Source of the DNA: Oceanobacillus damuensis
GTDB lineage: Bacteria; Bacillota; Bacilli; Bacillales; Amphibacillaceae
Direction of reading: 5' to 3'
DNA: 64,000 bases
NCBI RefSeq assembly: GCF_001618145.1
Contig: NZ_LQNF01000005.1
Span: 165,614 to 229,613 of the forward strand
A program made the translations under genes and the position numbers. Shown piece after piece: positions 8,066 to 17,276 of the stretch. Under the pieces are notes generated by a model. It ran no database searches and had not been told where the DNA came from. It worked only from the letters and a program-made list of their open reading frames with translations. Every line of letters begins with the position of its first letter. The first letter of the stretch is position 1.

Positions 8066-8221
8066 CTAAAAAAGAAAATTTCTCAGTGAAAGTATCCCGT
8101 ACAGCAAAACAGCACCGACAACAAGAAATAATCCAATGATTGTAAATCCATATAAAAATCCTTTTCCTGCCGAAAATAAATCCATAAATAAATTCCTGAA
8201 AGAATCAAGTACCTTGTTCAT
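8066..8221 (-). CDS. Small single-helix membrane protein (51 aa)
   Basis: Reads MNKVLDSFRNLFMDLFSAGK followed by a hydrophobic helix at about residues 21-45 (FLYGFTIIGLFLVVGAVLLYG) and a short basic tail (SLRNFLF). AGGGAG lies about 10 bases before the ATG. The amphipathic N-terminal helix next to one transmembrane helix is common in small regulatory membrane proteins. No family recognised. It is followed by csaA on the same strand. Confidence 0.55.
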   Translation of the reverse strand: MNKVLDSFRNLFMDLFSAGKGFLYGFTIIGLFLVVGAVLLYGILSLRNFLF

Positions 8222-8315
8222 CTATCGACACTCCCTGCGACACACTATTGTTAAAGACATCCATTACGATTGATTGATCTTTTCTCTTAACCCAAAGTAA
8301 AAGATTTTATACGAT

Positions 8316-8645
8316 CTAAAGGATTTTTGTACCATTTTCAACAAATTCATCAGGCTTTAAAAGAACAACATCCCCTTCTTCCGGAACACCACCAATTACC
8401 AATACTTCTGATTTAAAACCTGCAATGCGTCTTGGGGGAAAATTTACTACTGCAGTAACTTGGCGGCCGATAAGTTTTTTTGGTTCATACCTTTTGGTGA
8501 TTTGTGCAGAAGAATTTTTCACACCTATTTCCCCGAAATCAATCTCTAATTTTATTGCTGGTTTTCTCGCTTCCGGAAATGGTTCTGCCTTCGTCACCGT
8601 ACCAATCCGAATGTCCAGCTTCATAAAATCTTCAATCGTTACCAA
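8316..8645 (-). CDS. csaA: tRNA-binding-domain chaperone CsaA
   Basis: 109 residues, full length for CsaA, a homodimeric OB-fold protein linked to secretion-related chaperone activity in Bacillus. Diagnostic segments are [54 protein letters not shown] and the final [18 protein letters not shown]. The start is TTG at 8645 with AAGGGGTG about 5 bases upstream; no ATG fits, since the next one cuts into the domain. Cytoplasmic, single gene. Confidence 0.93.
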   Translation of the reverse strand: MVTIEDFMKLDIRIGTVTKAEPFPEARKPAIKLEIDFGEIGVKNSSAQITKRYEPKKLIGRQVTAVVNFPPRRIAGFKSEVLVIGGVPEEGDVVLLKPDEFVENGTKIL

Positions 8646-8797
8646 AACAACACCCCTTTTTTTGTAATTTTAGCATTTCATCTCAAAATTTGATATATTA
8701 TTCCGTAATTTAATTTTATCACAAGTATACAAACTATTGGAATAAAACAAATTTCTTATAAAATAATATGGAATTTAAAATTACTCCCTTCACTTAA

Positions 8798-8819
8798 GTT
8801 GCTGTCACTTCCCGAAATT
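8798..8819 (+). repeat. Dispersed repeat, partial copy
   Basis: GTTGCTGTCACTTCCCGAAATT matches the repeat core with one base lost and one changed. It lies between csaA and the LuxR-type gene and is not at a stop codon in its own orientation. Confidence 0.55.
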
Positions 8820-8859
8820 AGCGTTTCCTGCCAATTCAATAACTATATCAAAATTATAT

Positions 8860-9555
8860 TTAAGACAAGATCCCTCTCCTGAACAATTCAGCTACTGCGT
8901 GAACGCGATTGGATGCATCCAATTTCTTTATTGCCAATTTGACATACTGTTTGACTGTTAGTTCACTGATACCCAGGGAGTGAGCAATTTCTTTTGTAGT
9001 CTCCCCAGAGGATATTTTTTTCATTACTTCAAATTCTCTATTGCTTAATAGTTTATCATTCTCATTATAGGAGGGGGCTTGCAGGATTAACCCAACCTGC
9101 TTGCTGAATTCAGTCAGGCAACTTAGCATTTCCTCGCCAAATTCTGCGTCATTTTCAATTCTTTCACTATAAATAAAACCTATGACCGATGTTCCGCTTA
9201 GAATCGGTGTTATTAAAAAAGAAGTTATATTCGAATCGATGACATAGTTGCTGCTCGTTTTCTCAAAAAGTTCACGGTCCCCATAAAACTTTGCTTGCTT
9301 TTGATTGATAGCTGCCATGATCGTGGGTAGAGTTCTGATATCATATCTCAAATCATGAATATACTTAATCTCATTTTGTTGCATCGAGATGATCCCTTCT
9401 CCCAGGTACCCAATTGGAGAGTAGCGGCAAAGGAATGCATCCAAGACTGGAAATATATCTATATATGTCTCAAGTACTGCAATTATTTGTTTTTCGTGTG
9501 AAGCTACGTTCTCTATTTCATATAATTTCTCTAAAAAGGTAGACGTTTTTATCAT
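8860..9555 (-). CDS. LuxR-family transcriptional regulator with GAF-like sensor
   Basis: 231 residues. The N-terminal two thirds (about 20-155) look like a GAF-type ligand domain (FLITPILSGTSVIGFIYSER). The C terminus carries a LuxR helix-turn-helix: LLSNREFEVMKKISSGETTKEIAHSLGISELTVKQYVKLAIKKL. I place the start at 9555, where AAAGGAG lies 9 bases upstream; 20 more upstream codons are open but lack a ribosome site. It is divergent from the alcohol dehydrogenase gene 163 bases away, so it is the obvious candidate regulator of that gene. The signal sensed is unknown. Confidence 0.8.
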   Translation of the reverse strand: MIKTSTFLEKLYEIENVASHEKQIIAVLETYIDIFPVLDAFLCRYSPIGYLGEGIISMQQNEIKYIHDLRYDIRTLPTIMAAINQKQAKFYGDRELFEKTSSNYVIDSNITSFLITPILSGTSVIGFIYSERIENDAEFGEEMLSCLTEFSKQVGLILQAPSYNENDKLLSNREFEVMKKISSGETTKEIAHSLGISELTVKQYVKLAIKKLDASNRVHAVAELFRRGILS

Positions 9556-9718
9556 GATACTAACTCCTTTTAGGGTAGATGAACTATACAATTTTGGTAA
9601 TATACTAATTTCCATGAATATTATACCATTAAATCATGAAAGCGTTATCTAAAAATATTGAGAACGAAATATTATTAAAGATGCTTTTCAAATAAAAAAT
9701 AGACAGGGAGAGATTCTA

Positions 9719-10753
9719 ATGAAAGCTCTAGTATTGGAAGATATTCAAAAAGCAGTAGTAAAGGACGTTCCTGCACCTGAAATCGATCACGATGGCATTT
9801 TAATCAAAACAATGGCAAATGGCGTTTGCAGAAGTGATTGGCATGTGTGGGTAGGAGATCATGGTATTGTACAGCCAATCATCGGTCATGAATTCTGTGG
9901 GATTGTTGAGGAAGTTGGTAATAACGTGAAGAATTTCAAGCGTGGCGATCGAGTCATTATTCCTTTTTCGGGTAGTGATGGAACATGCCCACATTGTATT
10001 GCCGGTGACACCCACCTTTGTGATTCCTTCATTGTACCTGGGACTGCATACCAAGGAGGGTATGGTGAATATGTTGCAGTGCCTAAGGGAGATAGAAATG
10101 CGATTCCTTTGCCGGAGAATCTTAGTTTCTCAGATGCTGCAGCATTAGGATGTCGGTTCATGACTGCCTATCACGGAGTTGTAGATCGTGTACATGTACT
10201 GCCTGGAGAAAATGTTGTCGTTTATGGTTGTGGCGGAATTGGTCTATCTGCTATTCATATTGCTTCTTCCATGGGGGCAAATGTAATTGGCGTAGATATA
10301 AATGACTCAAATCTTGAACTCGCAAAAAAGCTTGGGGCAGATTACACCATCAACAGCAAAAACAATGACCCGGTAGAAGCAGTAAAAGAGCTGACAAAAG
10401 GCGGAGCGGATGTTTCCGTTGATGCATTGGGAATTACAGAAACATGCCTGAACGGAATCAACAGTTTGAAAAAAGGCGGCCGTCATCTACAGGTTGGAGT
10501 TACATCAAAAAAAGAAGCTGGCTTTATATCAATCCCAGTAGATGACATGGTTCTCAATGAAAAATCATTTATCACCACTCTTGGAATTCCCGCATATCGA
10601 TTTGGTTCCCTTTTGGAACAAGTGGCACAGGATAAATTGCAGCCCGGTAAAATGGTAACACGAAACATTAAACTGTCCGAGGTAGAAGGAATTTTTGAAG
10701 ATATGAGTAATTTCAAAACTACAGGGACGTTTGTAGTTACGGATTACAGCTAA
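9719..10753 (+). CDS. Zinc-dependent alcohol dehydrogenase (MDR family)
   Basis: 344 residues. Catalytic-zinc ligands are visible as Cys37 (GVCRSDWH) and His57-Glu58 (IGHEFCG); the NAD(P) loop is VYGCGGIGLSA around residue 170. The structural-zinc lobe reads GSDGTCPHCIAGDTHLC, with three cysteines; the first of the usual four is replaced, so structural zinc binding may be altered or lost. GGGAGAG precedes the ATG. It probably oxidises an alcohol or reduces an aldehyde; substrate unknown. Divergent from the LuxR-type regulator. Confidence 0.88.
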   Translation: MKALVLEDIQKAVVKDVPAPEIDHDGILIKTMANGVCRSDWHVWVGDHGIVQPIIGHEFCGIVEEVGNNVKNFKRGDRVIIPFSGSDGTCPHCIAGDTHLCDSFIVPGTAYQGGYGEYVAVPKGDRNAIPLPENLSFSDAAALGCRFMTAYHGVVDRVHVLPGENVVVYGCGGIGLSAIHIASSMGANVIGVDINDSNLELAKKLGADYTINSKNNDPVEAVKELTKGGADVSVDALGITETCLNGINSLKKGGRHLQVGVTSKKEAGFISIPVDDMVLNEKSFITTLGIPAYRFGSLLEQVAQDKLQPGKMVTRNIKLSEVEGIFEDMSNFKTTGTFVVTDYS

Positions 10754-10760
10754 GTTTCCC

Positions 10761-10792
10761 AAAGGGCTGTTTCTGTTAAAGGCAGCCCTTTA
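10761..10792 (+). terminator. Terminator of the alcohol dehydrogenase gene
   Basis: AAAGGGCTG and CAGCCCTTT arms, 8 bases after the stop, followed by a short AT tail. Confidence 0.65.
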
Positions 10793-10850
10793 TCACGTCT
10801 GTCCTTTACTGGTAACCAGAGATGTGCAAAAGATAAGATGTGCAACTTAC

Positions 10851-11828
10851 TTACAAATCCATTTTTATTCTCTTTATTTCATCTACTGATAACCCGGTTA
10901 CTTCTGATATTAATTCCATTGATAGGTCCTTGTTCAACATACCACGTGCTGCCTGTTCTATACCTTTTTCGATTCCCTGTTCAATTCCCTTTTTAATACC
11001 ATGTTCGATTCCCTGTTTCATTCCTTTTCTTTTTCCCCGTTCTTCCCACGAATTGGATAGCTTAAAAATTTCCTCTGCATTTTCCATTTCTGAAATCTCT
11101 TTCATCAGATTTTCCTCCTCTTTTTTATCAAGTTTTAAATAAGTTTCAAAAAAGTCATTTACAAACCGGGAGTCTGCTGGGTTTAACCGCATACGTACAA
11201 GCATATTCAGAAATTCCTTTTTGACCTGGACTTTCTCATTTTCCTTGTAGCCCATCTTACTCAGCAGCGCGGCAGCTACAGGGTTATCTGATTTGAGGTA
11301 ATCCCGCCAATTTTTCTTTTTCAATTCCAAAATAAAAAAATTGAACGTCAAGACGTGAAAAAAAGGAAATCTAAGCTCGATTCTGTCGCTCTCATTGCGA
11401 TTTTCACTGTAGCTGAATACGGCTATCGGTAAGATTGGTTTTCTATACCTATTATACAACAAAGTGAAATATTGAAACATTCTCTCTGGAAAGTTTGGAT
11501 CTGGATAGCTCTGCGGCTCAATATGGATAATGATAAAAGTTTCCTCACCACTCAATTTCGTTTCGATAACGATATCCGCCTTCCGATTTGTTCCTTTTAA
11601 AAGATCTGTAAACACTTCTTCCGATAAAGGCTTAACTGAAGTAAAATCGATATTTGCCTGAACCTCAGGAAAAAAAGCTTCCAGAAATTCTTCAAAATAG
11701 CTGTGAATCAGTTGTTTAAATAATTGGTCGTGACTTGTGTATTCATGGGAGGGTTGTTCAAGTTCTGCAGGTTGGGGCTTTTCATTGTACACTTCATGGT
11801 CTTCCAGTACGTGGGTTTTTGCAGGCAT
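10851..11828 (-). CDS. Rpn-family (YhgA-like) PD-(D/E)XK nuclease
   Basis: 325 residues. The core (about 30-260) has the layout of the Rpn/transposase_31 group: HDQLFKQLIHSYFEEFLEAFFP near the start, then KADIVIETK and FIIIHIEPQS, giving the D...ExQ nuclease signature. The family includes E. coli RpnA-type DNases that promote RecA-independent recombination. After about residue 265 come repeats of the type GIEHGIKKGIEQGIEKGIEQ, a low-complexity coil common in this family and able to change length. A 3' helix ELISEVTGLSVDEIKRI ends the protein. It is a lone gene. Confidence 0.75.
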   Translation of the reverse strand: MPAKTHVLEDHEVYNEKPQPAELEQPSHEYTSHDQLFKQLIHSYFEEFLEAFFPEVQANIDFTSVKPLSEEVFTDLLKGTNRKADIVIETKLSGEETFIIIHIEPQSYPDPNFPERMFQYFTLLYNRYRKPILPIAVFSYSENRNESDRIELRFPFFHVLTFNFFILELKKKNWRDYLKSDNPVAAALLSKMGYKENEKVQVKKEFLNMLVRMRLNPADSRFVNDFFETYLKLDKKEEENLMKEISEMENAEEIFKLSNSWEERGKRKGMKQGIEHGIKKGIEQGIEKGIEQAARGMLNKDLSMELISEVTGLSVDEIKRIKMDL

Positions 11829-11936
11829 ATTTACACATCCTTTATTACTTAGTTAGCAGTCTTACTAGGATGTATTTCTAACTAAATTATATCATAATCA
11901 ATAAATGGAAACAAGCGTTCTGTCTAGCCATCAGAA

Positions 11937-11965
11937 GTGCCTGTCACTTCCCGAATTTTGTCGAA
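11937..11965 (+). repeat. Dispersed repeat copy
   Basis: AGTGCCTGTCACTTCCCG then AATTTTGTCGAA. It lies about 108 bases upstream of the Rpn-type gene start and on the opposite strand to it, so this copy is not at a gene end. Confidence 0.85.
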
Positions 11966-12073
11966 GAATTTAATCTCCTGTCAGCCATTAGAACCCGATT
12001 GTCACCAAGCCCTTTAGTGAGGTGACAGACTTATTCGAATGATGCAGGTAGATAGGCTTTTACCTTTTATCTG

Positions 12074-12112
12074 TTAGAAAACTTGGCATGTGTCAAGCCT
12101 TTTCGGCGAATG
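12074..12112 (+). repeat. Second dispersed repeat family, copy 1
   Basis: TTAGAAAACTTGGCATG followed by TGTCAAGCC and TTTTCGGCG. It closely matches 45861-45899 (about 34 of 39 positions). The CTTGGC/GTCAAG arms can still pair through a G-U. Just beyond it is the nrnB terminator. Confidence 0.6.
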
Positions 12113-12123
12113 ACGTACTTAAG

Positions 12124-12153
12124 AAAAAAAGCCATAGCATTGCTGCCATGGCT
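12124..12153 (-). terminator. nrnB terminator
   Basis: On the minus strand AGCCATGGCA and TGCTATGGCT form a stem followed by seven T, 33 bases after the nrnB stop. Confidence 0.8.
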
Positions 12154-12186
12154 TCACTGTTAAGCTCGGGATATTCCAAAGACGCA

Positions 12187-13389
12187 TTAACTCATATCTA
12201 TTTTATCTATACTTCCTATCGTCTCCATCAAATAACTCACAAATATATTGTCTCTGACAAGCCAGGCCTCATAATTGCGTTTCAGAAAGGTTTCCGCCTC
12301 TTCAAAGCTTGCAAAGTGTTGATCTATTTTTGTTTTGTTTTCCTCGATTACCCAATGGTCATTTTCAGGATAGAGCAGGAAAATGACATCTGAACGATTT
12401 TTATACATGGAACCAAAAGAAGATTGCTTCATATTATATCGGTTTCTTTTTGCATCTTCTGTCAGCGGATCTAGTGGGAACGTATTTTCCACGAATAACT
12501 TATATGCTTCATCGGTTAACGAGCAGCCGGATGCTTTTGCGTGCCCGCCTCCAGCGAATCTGCCTGCAACTTCAGAGACATCGACATGATTATGGATTGT
12601 TCGGAACCCTGCACGCTTTCCGCCCATATTTAAAATAACAATATAATCAAGATGGGGATACTCTTTGCCAAGTTCATTTCCGAGCTCCGAGTGATATGAT
12701 TCCGCATGCACAACTCCCGCATAATAATCGCCTATTTTTGTTTGTACGAGCTGTCGTCTTTTCCGGCGGATATAGCGATCAATCTTATCGTCTTCCATAT
12801 CGAGGATTCTCTTCTCGAAGTCATCAAAATGGAAAAACTCGCTTTTTTGCAAGCGTTCGAGCATGACTTCTTCAAATTCTTCAATCGAAACGAGAAAAAA
12901 CAGGGCATTAAGCTGTCTTGCTCTTTGGTTATCATTTTTCTCCCATTCCCAAGTGTCATATTGTCTGATGAGCTCCACAAATTCCGCGATTGTATCTGAA
13001 GCCTGAAGCAGACCATGTTCCAGCAGGTATTCATAAAATAAGGACGTAGCGGAAGTTAATTTTCCATCTTTATCTTCAACTGTAACAGAACCCCACTCAT
13101 ATTCATTCAAATGAAGTGCTGTTTTATGATGATCAAGAAATTGTACTTTCCCCCCGCCCTGGTAAAATGTTTCCAGCCTTTTCTCATTCTCTTCATTTAC
13201 GGACAAATCAGTAATGAATAAAAGTGTATCCTTATCCTCATTGTCCAAAAACCACTCCACTTCCCGATTCAGGCTGGCAATGGAATTGTAGCGAACCCTA
13301 ACTTCTTTGCCAAAAGCAAGCTTGGCCAATATACCGCAGCCAACCCCATCCAAATCATTATGAGTCAACAACTTATACATATTCTTCAC
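12187..13389 (-). CDS. nrnB: DHH-family oligoribonuclease NrnB-like
   Basis: 400 residues. DHH phosphoesterase motifs are present: HNDLDGVGCG (about residues 9-18), ITDLSVNEE, LDHHKTA (the DHH) and the DHHA1 motif GGGHAKASG near residue 285. Length and layout fit B. subtilis NrnB (YngD), which degrades very short RNAs such as pGpG in the cytoplasm using metal ions. Two starts are possible: GTG at 13389 close behind AGGAGGTGA, or ATG at 13380 with AGGTGA at better spacing. A dispersed repeat lies about 25 bases upstream. Confidence 0.8.
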   Translation of the reverse strand: MKNMYKLLTHNDLDGVGCGILAKLAFGKEVRVRYNSIASLNREVEWFLDNEDKDTLLFITDLSVNEENEKRLETFYQGGGKVQFLDHHKTALHLNEYEWGSVTVEDKDGKLTSATSLFYEYLLEHGLLQASDTIAEFVELIRQYDTWEWEKNDNQRARQLNALFFLVSIEEFEEVMLERLQKSEFFHFDDFEKRILDMEDDKIDRYIRRKRRQLVQTKIGDYYAGVVHAESYHSELGNELGKEYPHLDYIVILNMGGKRAGFRTIHNHVDVSEVAGRFAGGGHAKASGCSLTDEAYKLFVENTFPLDPLTEDAKRNRYNMKQSSFGSMYKNRSDVIFLLYPENDHWVIEENKTKIDQHFASFEEAETFLKRNYEAWLVRDNIFVSYLMETIGSIDKIDMS

Positions 13390-13414
13390 CTCACCTCCTA
13401 GTATGTATTAAATC

Positions 13415-13444
13415 GGTGCCTGTCACTCCCCGAATTTTGTCGAA
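13415..13444 (+). repeat. Dispersed repeat copy
   Basis: GGTGCCTGTCACTCCCCG then AATTTTGTCGAA. It lies upstream of nrnB on the opposite strand, so the promoter region of nrnB must span or contain it. Confidence 0.85.
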
Positions 13445-13593
13445 TAGATTGGACCTGGCAGTTAACCCAACATCAACGAAAGCATTGTATCTTATCCGCG
13501 TTAATTCTTCCAAAGCTTATTTGTCAGTTCACTCTCCGCCGCATGCTTCAAAAAAACACCCTTGTCCCTCGACAAAGGTGTTCCGCTGTCCAT

Positions 13594-14235
13594 TTACAGA
13601 CCGACTGTTTTAAACCATTCCCGCAAGTCTTTATAGTTCTCCTGGGAAACAGTGTGGCCACTTGCATATTGCTTAAAAGTCACACTTGCTCCCTGCTCTT
13701 TATAAAATTTTTCATTTGCAGGAGCCCATTCAAATGGCAATACCTGATCCAATTGACCATGGGAAATAAAAATGGATAAATTGCTTACATCCTTTTTGTC
13801 ATATTCATTTTTTACAAAGTCCGGAATGTATCCGCTCAGTGCTGCAATTCCTTTAACTCGACTGCCAAGCACTACGCCAAGTGTCATGGAAAGAATCGCT
13901 CCCTGGCTGAATCCCGAAAGATATAGCTTATCCTGATCGATTGGATAGCTGTCACAAGTATAATCGATAAAATCAGTCAATTTGGTAACAGCCTCATCAA
14001 ATACTTCACGGTGTGGTTTGCCGAACCCTTCAATTGTAAAAAAGGCATATCCCGGTGGCTGACTGATTGGTCCTCTCACACTGAATATGTAGCAGGATTC
14101 TTCCAGTCCCTGAACCAACCCCAAAAGGTCCTGTTCATTGCTTCCCATGCCATGGATCAGATACAGTGCCGGATAAGACCTTCCCTCTTCCACTATAGCA
14201 GGCTTTCGCATTTCATAAATCAATGGTGCAGTCAT
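13594..14235 (-). CDS. Alpha/beta-hydrolase, phospholipase/carboxylesterase type
   Basis: 213 residues, the size of the small carboxylesterase/lysophospholipase group. The oxyanion region is YLIHGMGSNEQD, the nucleophile elbow is SGFSQGA (serine near residue 112), the acid lies in SHGQLDQVLP and the histidine in ASGHTVS near the C terminus, completing a Ser-Asp-His triad. I chose ATG 14235 over 14241 because GAGGAGG is 6-7 bases before the former. Cytoplasmic, no signal peptide. MhqD-like or related esterases are the nearest named relatives I can suggest; substrate unknown. Confidence 0.82.
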   Translation of the reverse strand: MTAPLIYEMRKPAIVEEGRSYPALYLIHGMGSNEQDLLGLVQGLEESCYIFSVRGPISQPPGYAFFTIEGFGKPHREVFDEAVTKLTDFIDYTCDSYPIDQDKLYLSGFSQGAILSMTLGVVLGSRVKGIAALSGYIPDFVKNEYDKKDVSNLSIFISHGQLDQVLPFEWAPANEKFYKEQGASVTFKQYASGHTVSQENYKDLREWFKTVGL

Positions 14236-14241
14236 TTTCAT

Positions 14242-14620
14242 TCCTCCTCTTTTCCACTATCATAACCGCTTTTGTCTGGCGAAGGAAATAATTGTTCCTT
14301 CATTAACAGCACCACGATTCGCTGTTAATTTTGTTCCATTTGAGTAAACTAGGAGAAAAAATTCAAACGGTGTTGGTTTCCCCTCATTCTCCAACAATTG
14401 TCAGCATCCAAGGGGTTAACCGGAAGTATCTGAAACAGATCGGGCATTTATAAAGGGAATTTTCCATCCCTTAAACCCCTTCTTGCATGGTAGCTTTTTA
14501 AGGCGAATATCCAACCGTCCGTTACGGTATGGGCTAAAATGAACTATATTTTAACTTTGAAATTAAGGGATCAGCGCTCTTTTGCCACATAATTTACACA
14601 AATTTTACACAAAAAACATT
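14242..14620. other. Long intergenic region upstream of ltaS
   Basis: About 380 bases with no supported gene. It contains a few weak inverted repeats (for example AAGGGAATTTTCCATCCCTT near 14453-14472). I see no known riboswitch or leader. Confidence 0.4.
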
Positions 14621-14650
14621 TTGACTTAACATATTATCTTGTTATATAAT
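14621..14650 (+). promoter_or_regulatory. Sigma-A type promoter of the LTA synthase gene
   Basis: TTGACT at 14621-14626 and TATAAT at 14645-14650 with an 18-base spacer, about 60 bases before the start codon. Confidence 0.7.
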
Positions 14651-14711
14651 TGCAACTTGCAGCTAAATAAAAAATCATAGATACATTGTTCTTTTAAAAG
14701 CAGGAGTCGAG

Positions 14712-16667
14712 GTGAAGAAAATGACTAAATTATTTTCAACGAAGATGGGATTCTTCGCAATCGCAGTAGTTCTTTTCTGGATAAAAACATATGCTATATA
14801 TAAAATAGAATTTAAACTTGGTGTCAGTGGTTCGATGCAGGAATTTCTGCTATTCTTTAACCCATTAAGTACCGGACTGCTTTTCCTTGGACTGGCATTA
14901 TTCGCCAAAGGGAAAAGAGCAGGGCGCAGGATTATTATTCTTGACATTATTTTAGCATTTATTCTGTATTCAAATGTTGTTTATTATCGCTTTAACAGTG
15001 ACTTTATTACAGTGGCAACACTAAAGTCAACCGATAATTTTGGCAGTTTGGGTGGCAGTATTGCGGGCTTGATGGCATCGCATGACATCCTTTATCTACT
15101 GGACATTATTATCTTGATCGTTTTATATAACATGTTCAAATCAAACTGGTCCACAGAACGTTTGCAGCTTCGTAAGCCGTTCATCGTATTGGCTGCAGGC
15201 CTGATTGCTTTCGGGGTCAACCTGGGTCTGGCTGAACAGGATAGACCACAGTTATTGGAACGGACATTTGACCGGAATTATCTGGTGAAATATCTTGGTG
15301 CCTATAATTTCATCATTTATGACGCCATCCAGAACTTTCAGACGTCATCACAGCGGGTGTTGGCCGACAGCAGTGATATCACGGAAGTTGAGAACTATAC
15401 AAAATATAAATATGCCGAGCCAAACCCGGAGCTATTTGGGACAGGAGAAGGCAAAAATATCATCAAGATTCACCTGGAGTCATTCCAGTCTTTCCTGATT
15501 GACTATGAATTGCATGGCGAGGAAGTAACACCGTTCCTGAACTCACTCGTTCATGATCAGACTCAGGATTACACGTATTTCGATAACTTTTTCCATCAAA
15601 CAGAACAGGGAAAAACAGCCGATGCCGAATTGACGACAGACACGTCGCTATATGGTCTGCCGCAAGGTGCTGCATTTGTGACCAAAGGAGATAACACGTA
15701 TCAGGCATTGCCGGCAATATTGGATCAGCGTCAAGGTTATACGAGCGCCGTGTTCCATGGAGACGGGAAATCATTCTGGAATCGGGATGAAGTCTATAAA
15801 CATCTTGGCGTCAACGAATACTATTATGATCGTTTTTATGATATGAGCGAAGAGAATGTTATTAACTACGGCTTGAAGGATAAACCATTCTTTGAAGAAT
15901 CCATTGAATTGCTTGAAGAAATGGACCAGCCCTTTTATGCGCATATGATGACACTGACACATCATCATCCATTTATTCTAGATGAAGAAGATGCAAGCCT
16001 TGCACCGGCGGAGACTGGAAACGGAACGGTTGACCGCTACTTCCAGACAGCGCGATATCTTGATGAAGCGCTGGAACAATTCTTTACCGATTTGAAAGAG
16101 GCTGGCTTGTATGAAGATTCCATTATCATGATTTATGGTGATCATTATGGCATCTCCCAAAACCATAATCGTGCAATGGAAGAAATAATTGGTGAAGAAA
16201 TTACACCTTTAAAAAATGCGGAATTGCAGCGTGTGCCATTTATGATCCGAATACCGGGAGTGGAAGGCCAAGGGATTAATCACGAATTCTCCAGTCTTGT
16301 TGATGTAATGCCTACCCTCTTGCATATCCTTGGCATAGATGCACAAGATTATATTTTATTTGGTACCGACATGTTTTCTGAAGACCATAAAGAGTTCGTA
16401 CCGTTCCGTAATGGTGATTTTGTAACGGATCAATACAGCTTCGTTAATGGCATATATTATGATAATGCAACGAAAGAAGTTATTGAAGAACCGACGGAAG
16501 AAATGCTTGAAATGAAAGAGACCGTTCTTCACGAATTGGAGCTTTCCGATAAAGTTTTGAATGGAGACCTTTTACGATTCTACACACCTAATGAGCATTG
16601 GGAACCTGTAGATGTGAACGATTATTTTTACGGGGAAGTCAACTCCTTAGATAAACTGAACAAATAA
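14712..16667 (+). CDS. ltaS: Lipoteichoic acid synthase family protein
   Basis: 651 residues: five hydrophobic helices in the first 175 residues, then an extracellular sulfatase-like domain. The likely Mn ligand Glu256 (IHLESFQS) and nucleophile Thr302 (EQGKTADAE) match E255 and T300 of S. aureus LtaS; THHHPF and YGDHYGI supply further metal ligands. The enzyme polymerises glycerol-phosphate from phosphatidylglycerol outside the membrane. A VLA segment at 216-218 sits where LtaS is cut by signal peptidase. GTG 14712 follows GGAG at 5 bases; ATG 14721 is an alternative. B. subtilis has four paralogues (LtaS, YfnI, YqgS, YvgJ) and I cannot tell which this is. Confidence 0.9.
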   Translation: MKKMTKLFSTKMGFFAIAVVLFWIKTYAIYKIEFKLGVSGSMQEFLLFFNPLSTGLLFLGLALFAKGKRAGRRIIILDIILAFILYSNVVYYRFNSDFITVATLKSTDNFGSLGGSIAGLMASHDILYLLDIIILIVLYNMFKSNWSTERLQLRKPFIVLAAGLIAFGVNLGLAEQDRPQLLERTFDRNYLVKYLGAYNFIIYDAIQNFQTSSQRVLADSSDITEVENYTKYKYAEPNPELFGTGEGKNIIKIHLESFQSFLIDYELHGEEVTPFLNSLVHDQTQDYTYFDNFFHQTEQGKTADAELTTDTSLYGLPQGAAFVTKGDNTYQALPAILDQRQGYTSAVFHGDGKSFWNRDEVYKHLGVNEYYYDRFYDMSEENVINYGLKDKPFFEESIELLEEMDQPFYAHMMTLTHHHPFILDEEDASLAPAETGNGTVDRYFQTARYLDEALEQFFTDLKEAGLYEDSIIMIYGDHYGISQNHNRAMEEIIGEEITPLKNAELQRVPFMIRIPGVEGQGINHEFSSLVDVMPTLLHILGIDAQDYILFGTDMFSEDHKEFVPFRNGDFVTDQYSFVNGIYYDNATKEVIEEPTEEMLEMKETVLHELELSDKVLNGDLLRFYTPNEHWEPVDVNDYFYGEVNSLDKLNK

Positions 16668-16676
16668 CCATAAAAA

Positions 16677-16707
16677 ACCATCAGCATTCAAACCCTGATG
16701 GTTTTTT
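16677..16707 (+). terminator. LTA synthase terminator
   Basis: AACCATCAG and CTGATGGTT arms with a long T-run, just after the stop. Confidence 0.88.
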
Positions 16708-16708
16708 T

Positions 16709-16747
16709 GGTGCCTGTCACTCCCCGGTTTTTGTCGGATTTTGTCGG
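16709..16747 (+). repeat. Dispersed 3'-end repeat copy
   Basis: GGTGCCTGTCACTCCCCGG, TTTTTGTCGG, then a second TTTTGTCGG. It begins directly after the T-run of the LTA synthase terminator. Confidence 0.85.
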
Positions 16748-16831
16748 CATGAAATTTGAAGACACAGTTCACAGTTCCCTGTTCTCTGTTCACCACCAAA
16801 ATGAGTATTATTCACAATTAAGCCAGACAGC

Positions 16832-16873
16832 AAAAAACCTGTACTATATTTAAACTATAATTGCAGTACAGGT
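16832..16873 (-). terminator. Terminator of the DUF378 gene
   Basis: ACCTGTACT and AGTACAGGT arms; on the minus strand the stem is followed by six T. Confidence 0.7.
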
Positions 16874-16916
16874 CTTTTAATATTCTTTGTAAGCACACTC
16901 CAATGAATAATTCAGG

Positions 16917-17276
16917 CTATTCCGTATCCCTCGGTGACTTTCTTTCAGTTTCAGAAGGATGTAATGGAAATTCTGAACGATTATATAATTCTGCTTCTGT
17001 TTCTGTTTCTTCACCAAACTCTGTTCCATAATTCAAATTTCCAGTTTCTCTACGCTCACCGGTTTCCTCATTATTAGTCACATCCATTGGGTTAAACAGA
17101 GATACTATATAGTAAAGAGCACTCAACCCAACAAGACCATATACAAGTCTTGATAAGAAAGCATCCTGCCCACCAAAAATTGCTGCTACTAAATCAAATT
17201 GAAAAAAAGCAATCAGACCCCAGTTAAGAGCGCCAATAATGATTAACGTTAAAGCTATCGTCTTTAAAGTTCGCAT
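16917..17276 (-). CDS. DUF378 membrane protein with acidic tail
   Basis: 119 residues. The first 65 carry two or three membrane helices with the DUF378 pattern IGALNWGLIAFFQFDLVAAIFG and LSRLVYGLVGLSALY. The last 50 residues are a soluble, glutamate-rich tail (EEFGEETETEAEL), which most family members lack. AAGGAGGTGTG lies before the ATG. Function of DUF378 is not known. Single-gene unit. Confidence 0.8.
   Translation of the reverse strand: MRTLKTIALTLIIIGALNWGLIAFFQFDLVAAIFGGQDAFLSRLVYGLVGLSALYYIVSLFNPMDVTNNEETGERRETGNLNYGTEFGEETETEAELYNRSEFPLHPSETERKSPRDTE

Noticed and set aside
10940..11030. Short tandem repeats as a minisatellite
   Set aside because: They are codons of the Rpn-type protein tail (GIEQGIEKG pattern), already explained.
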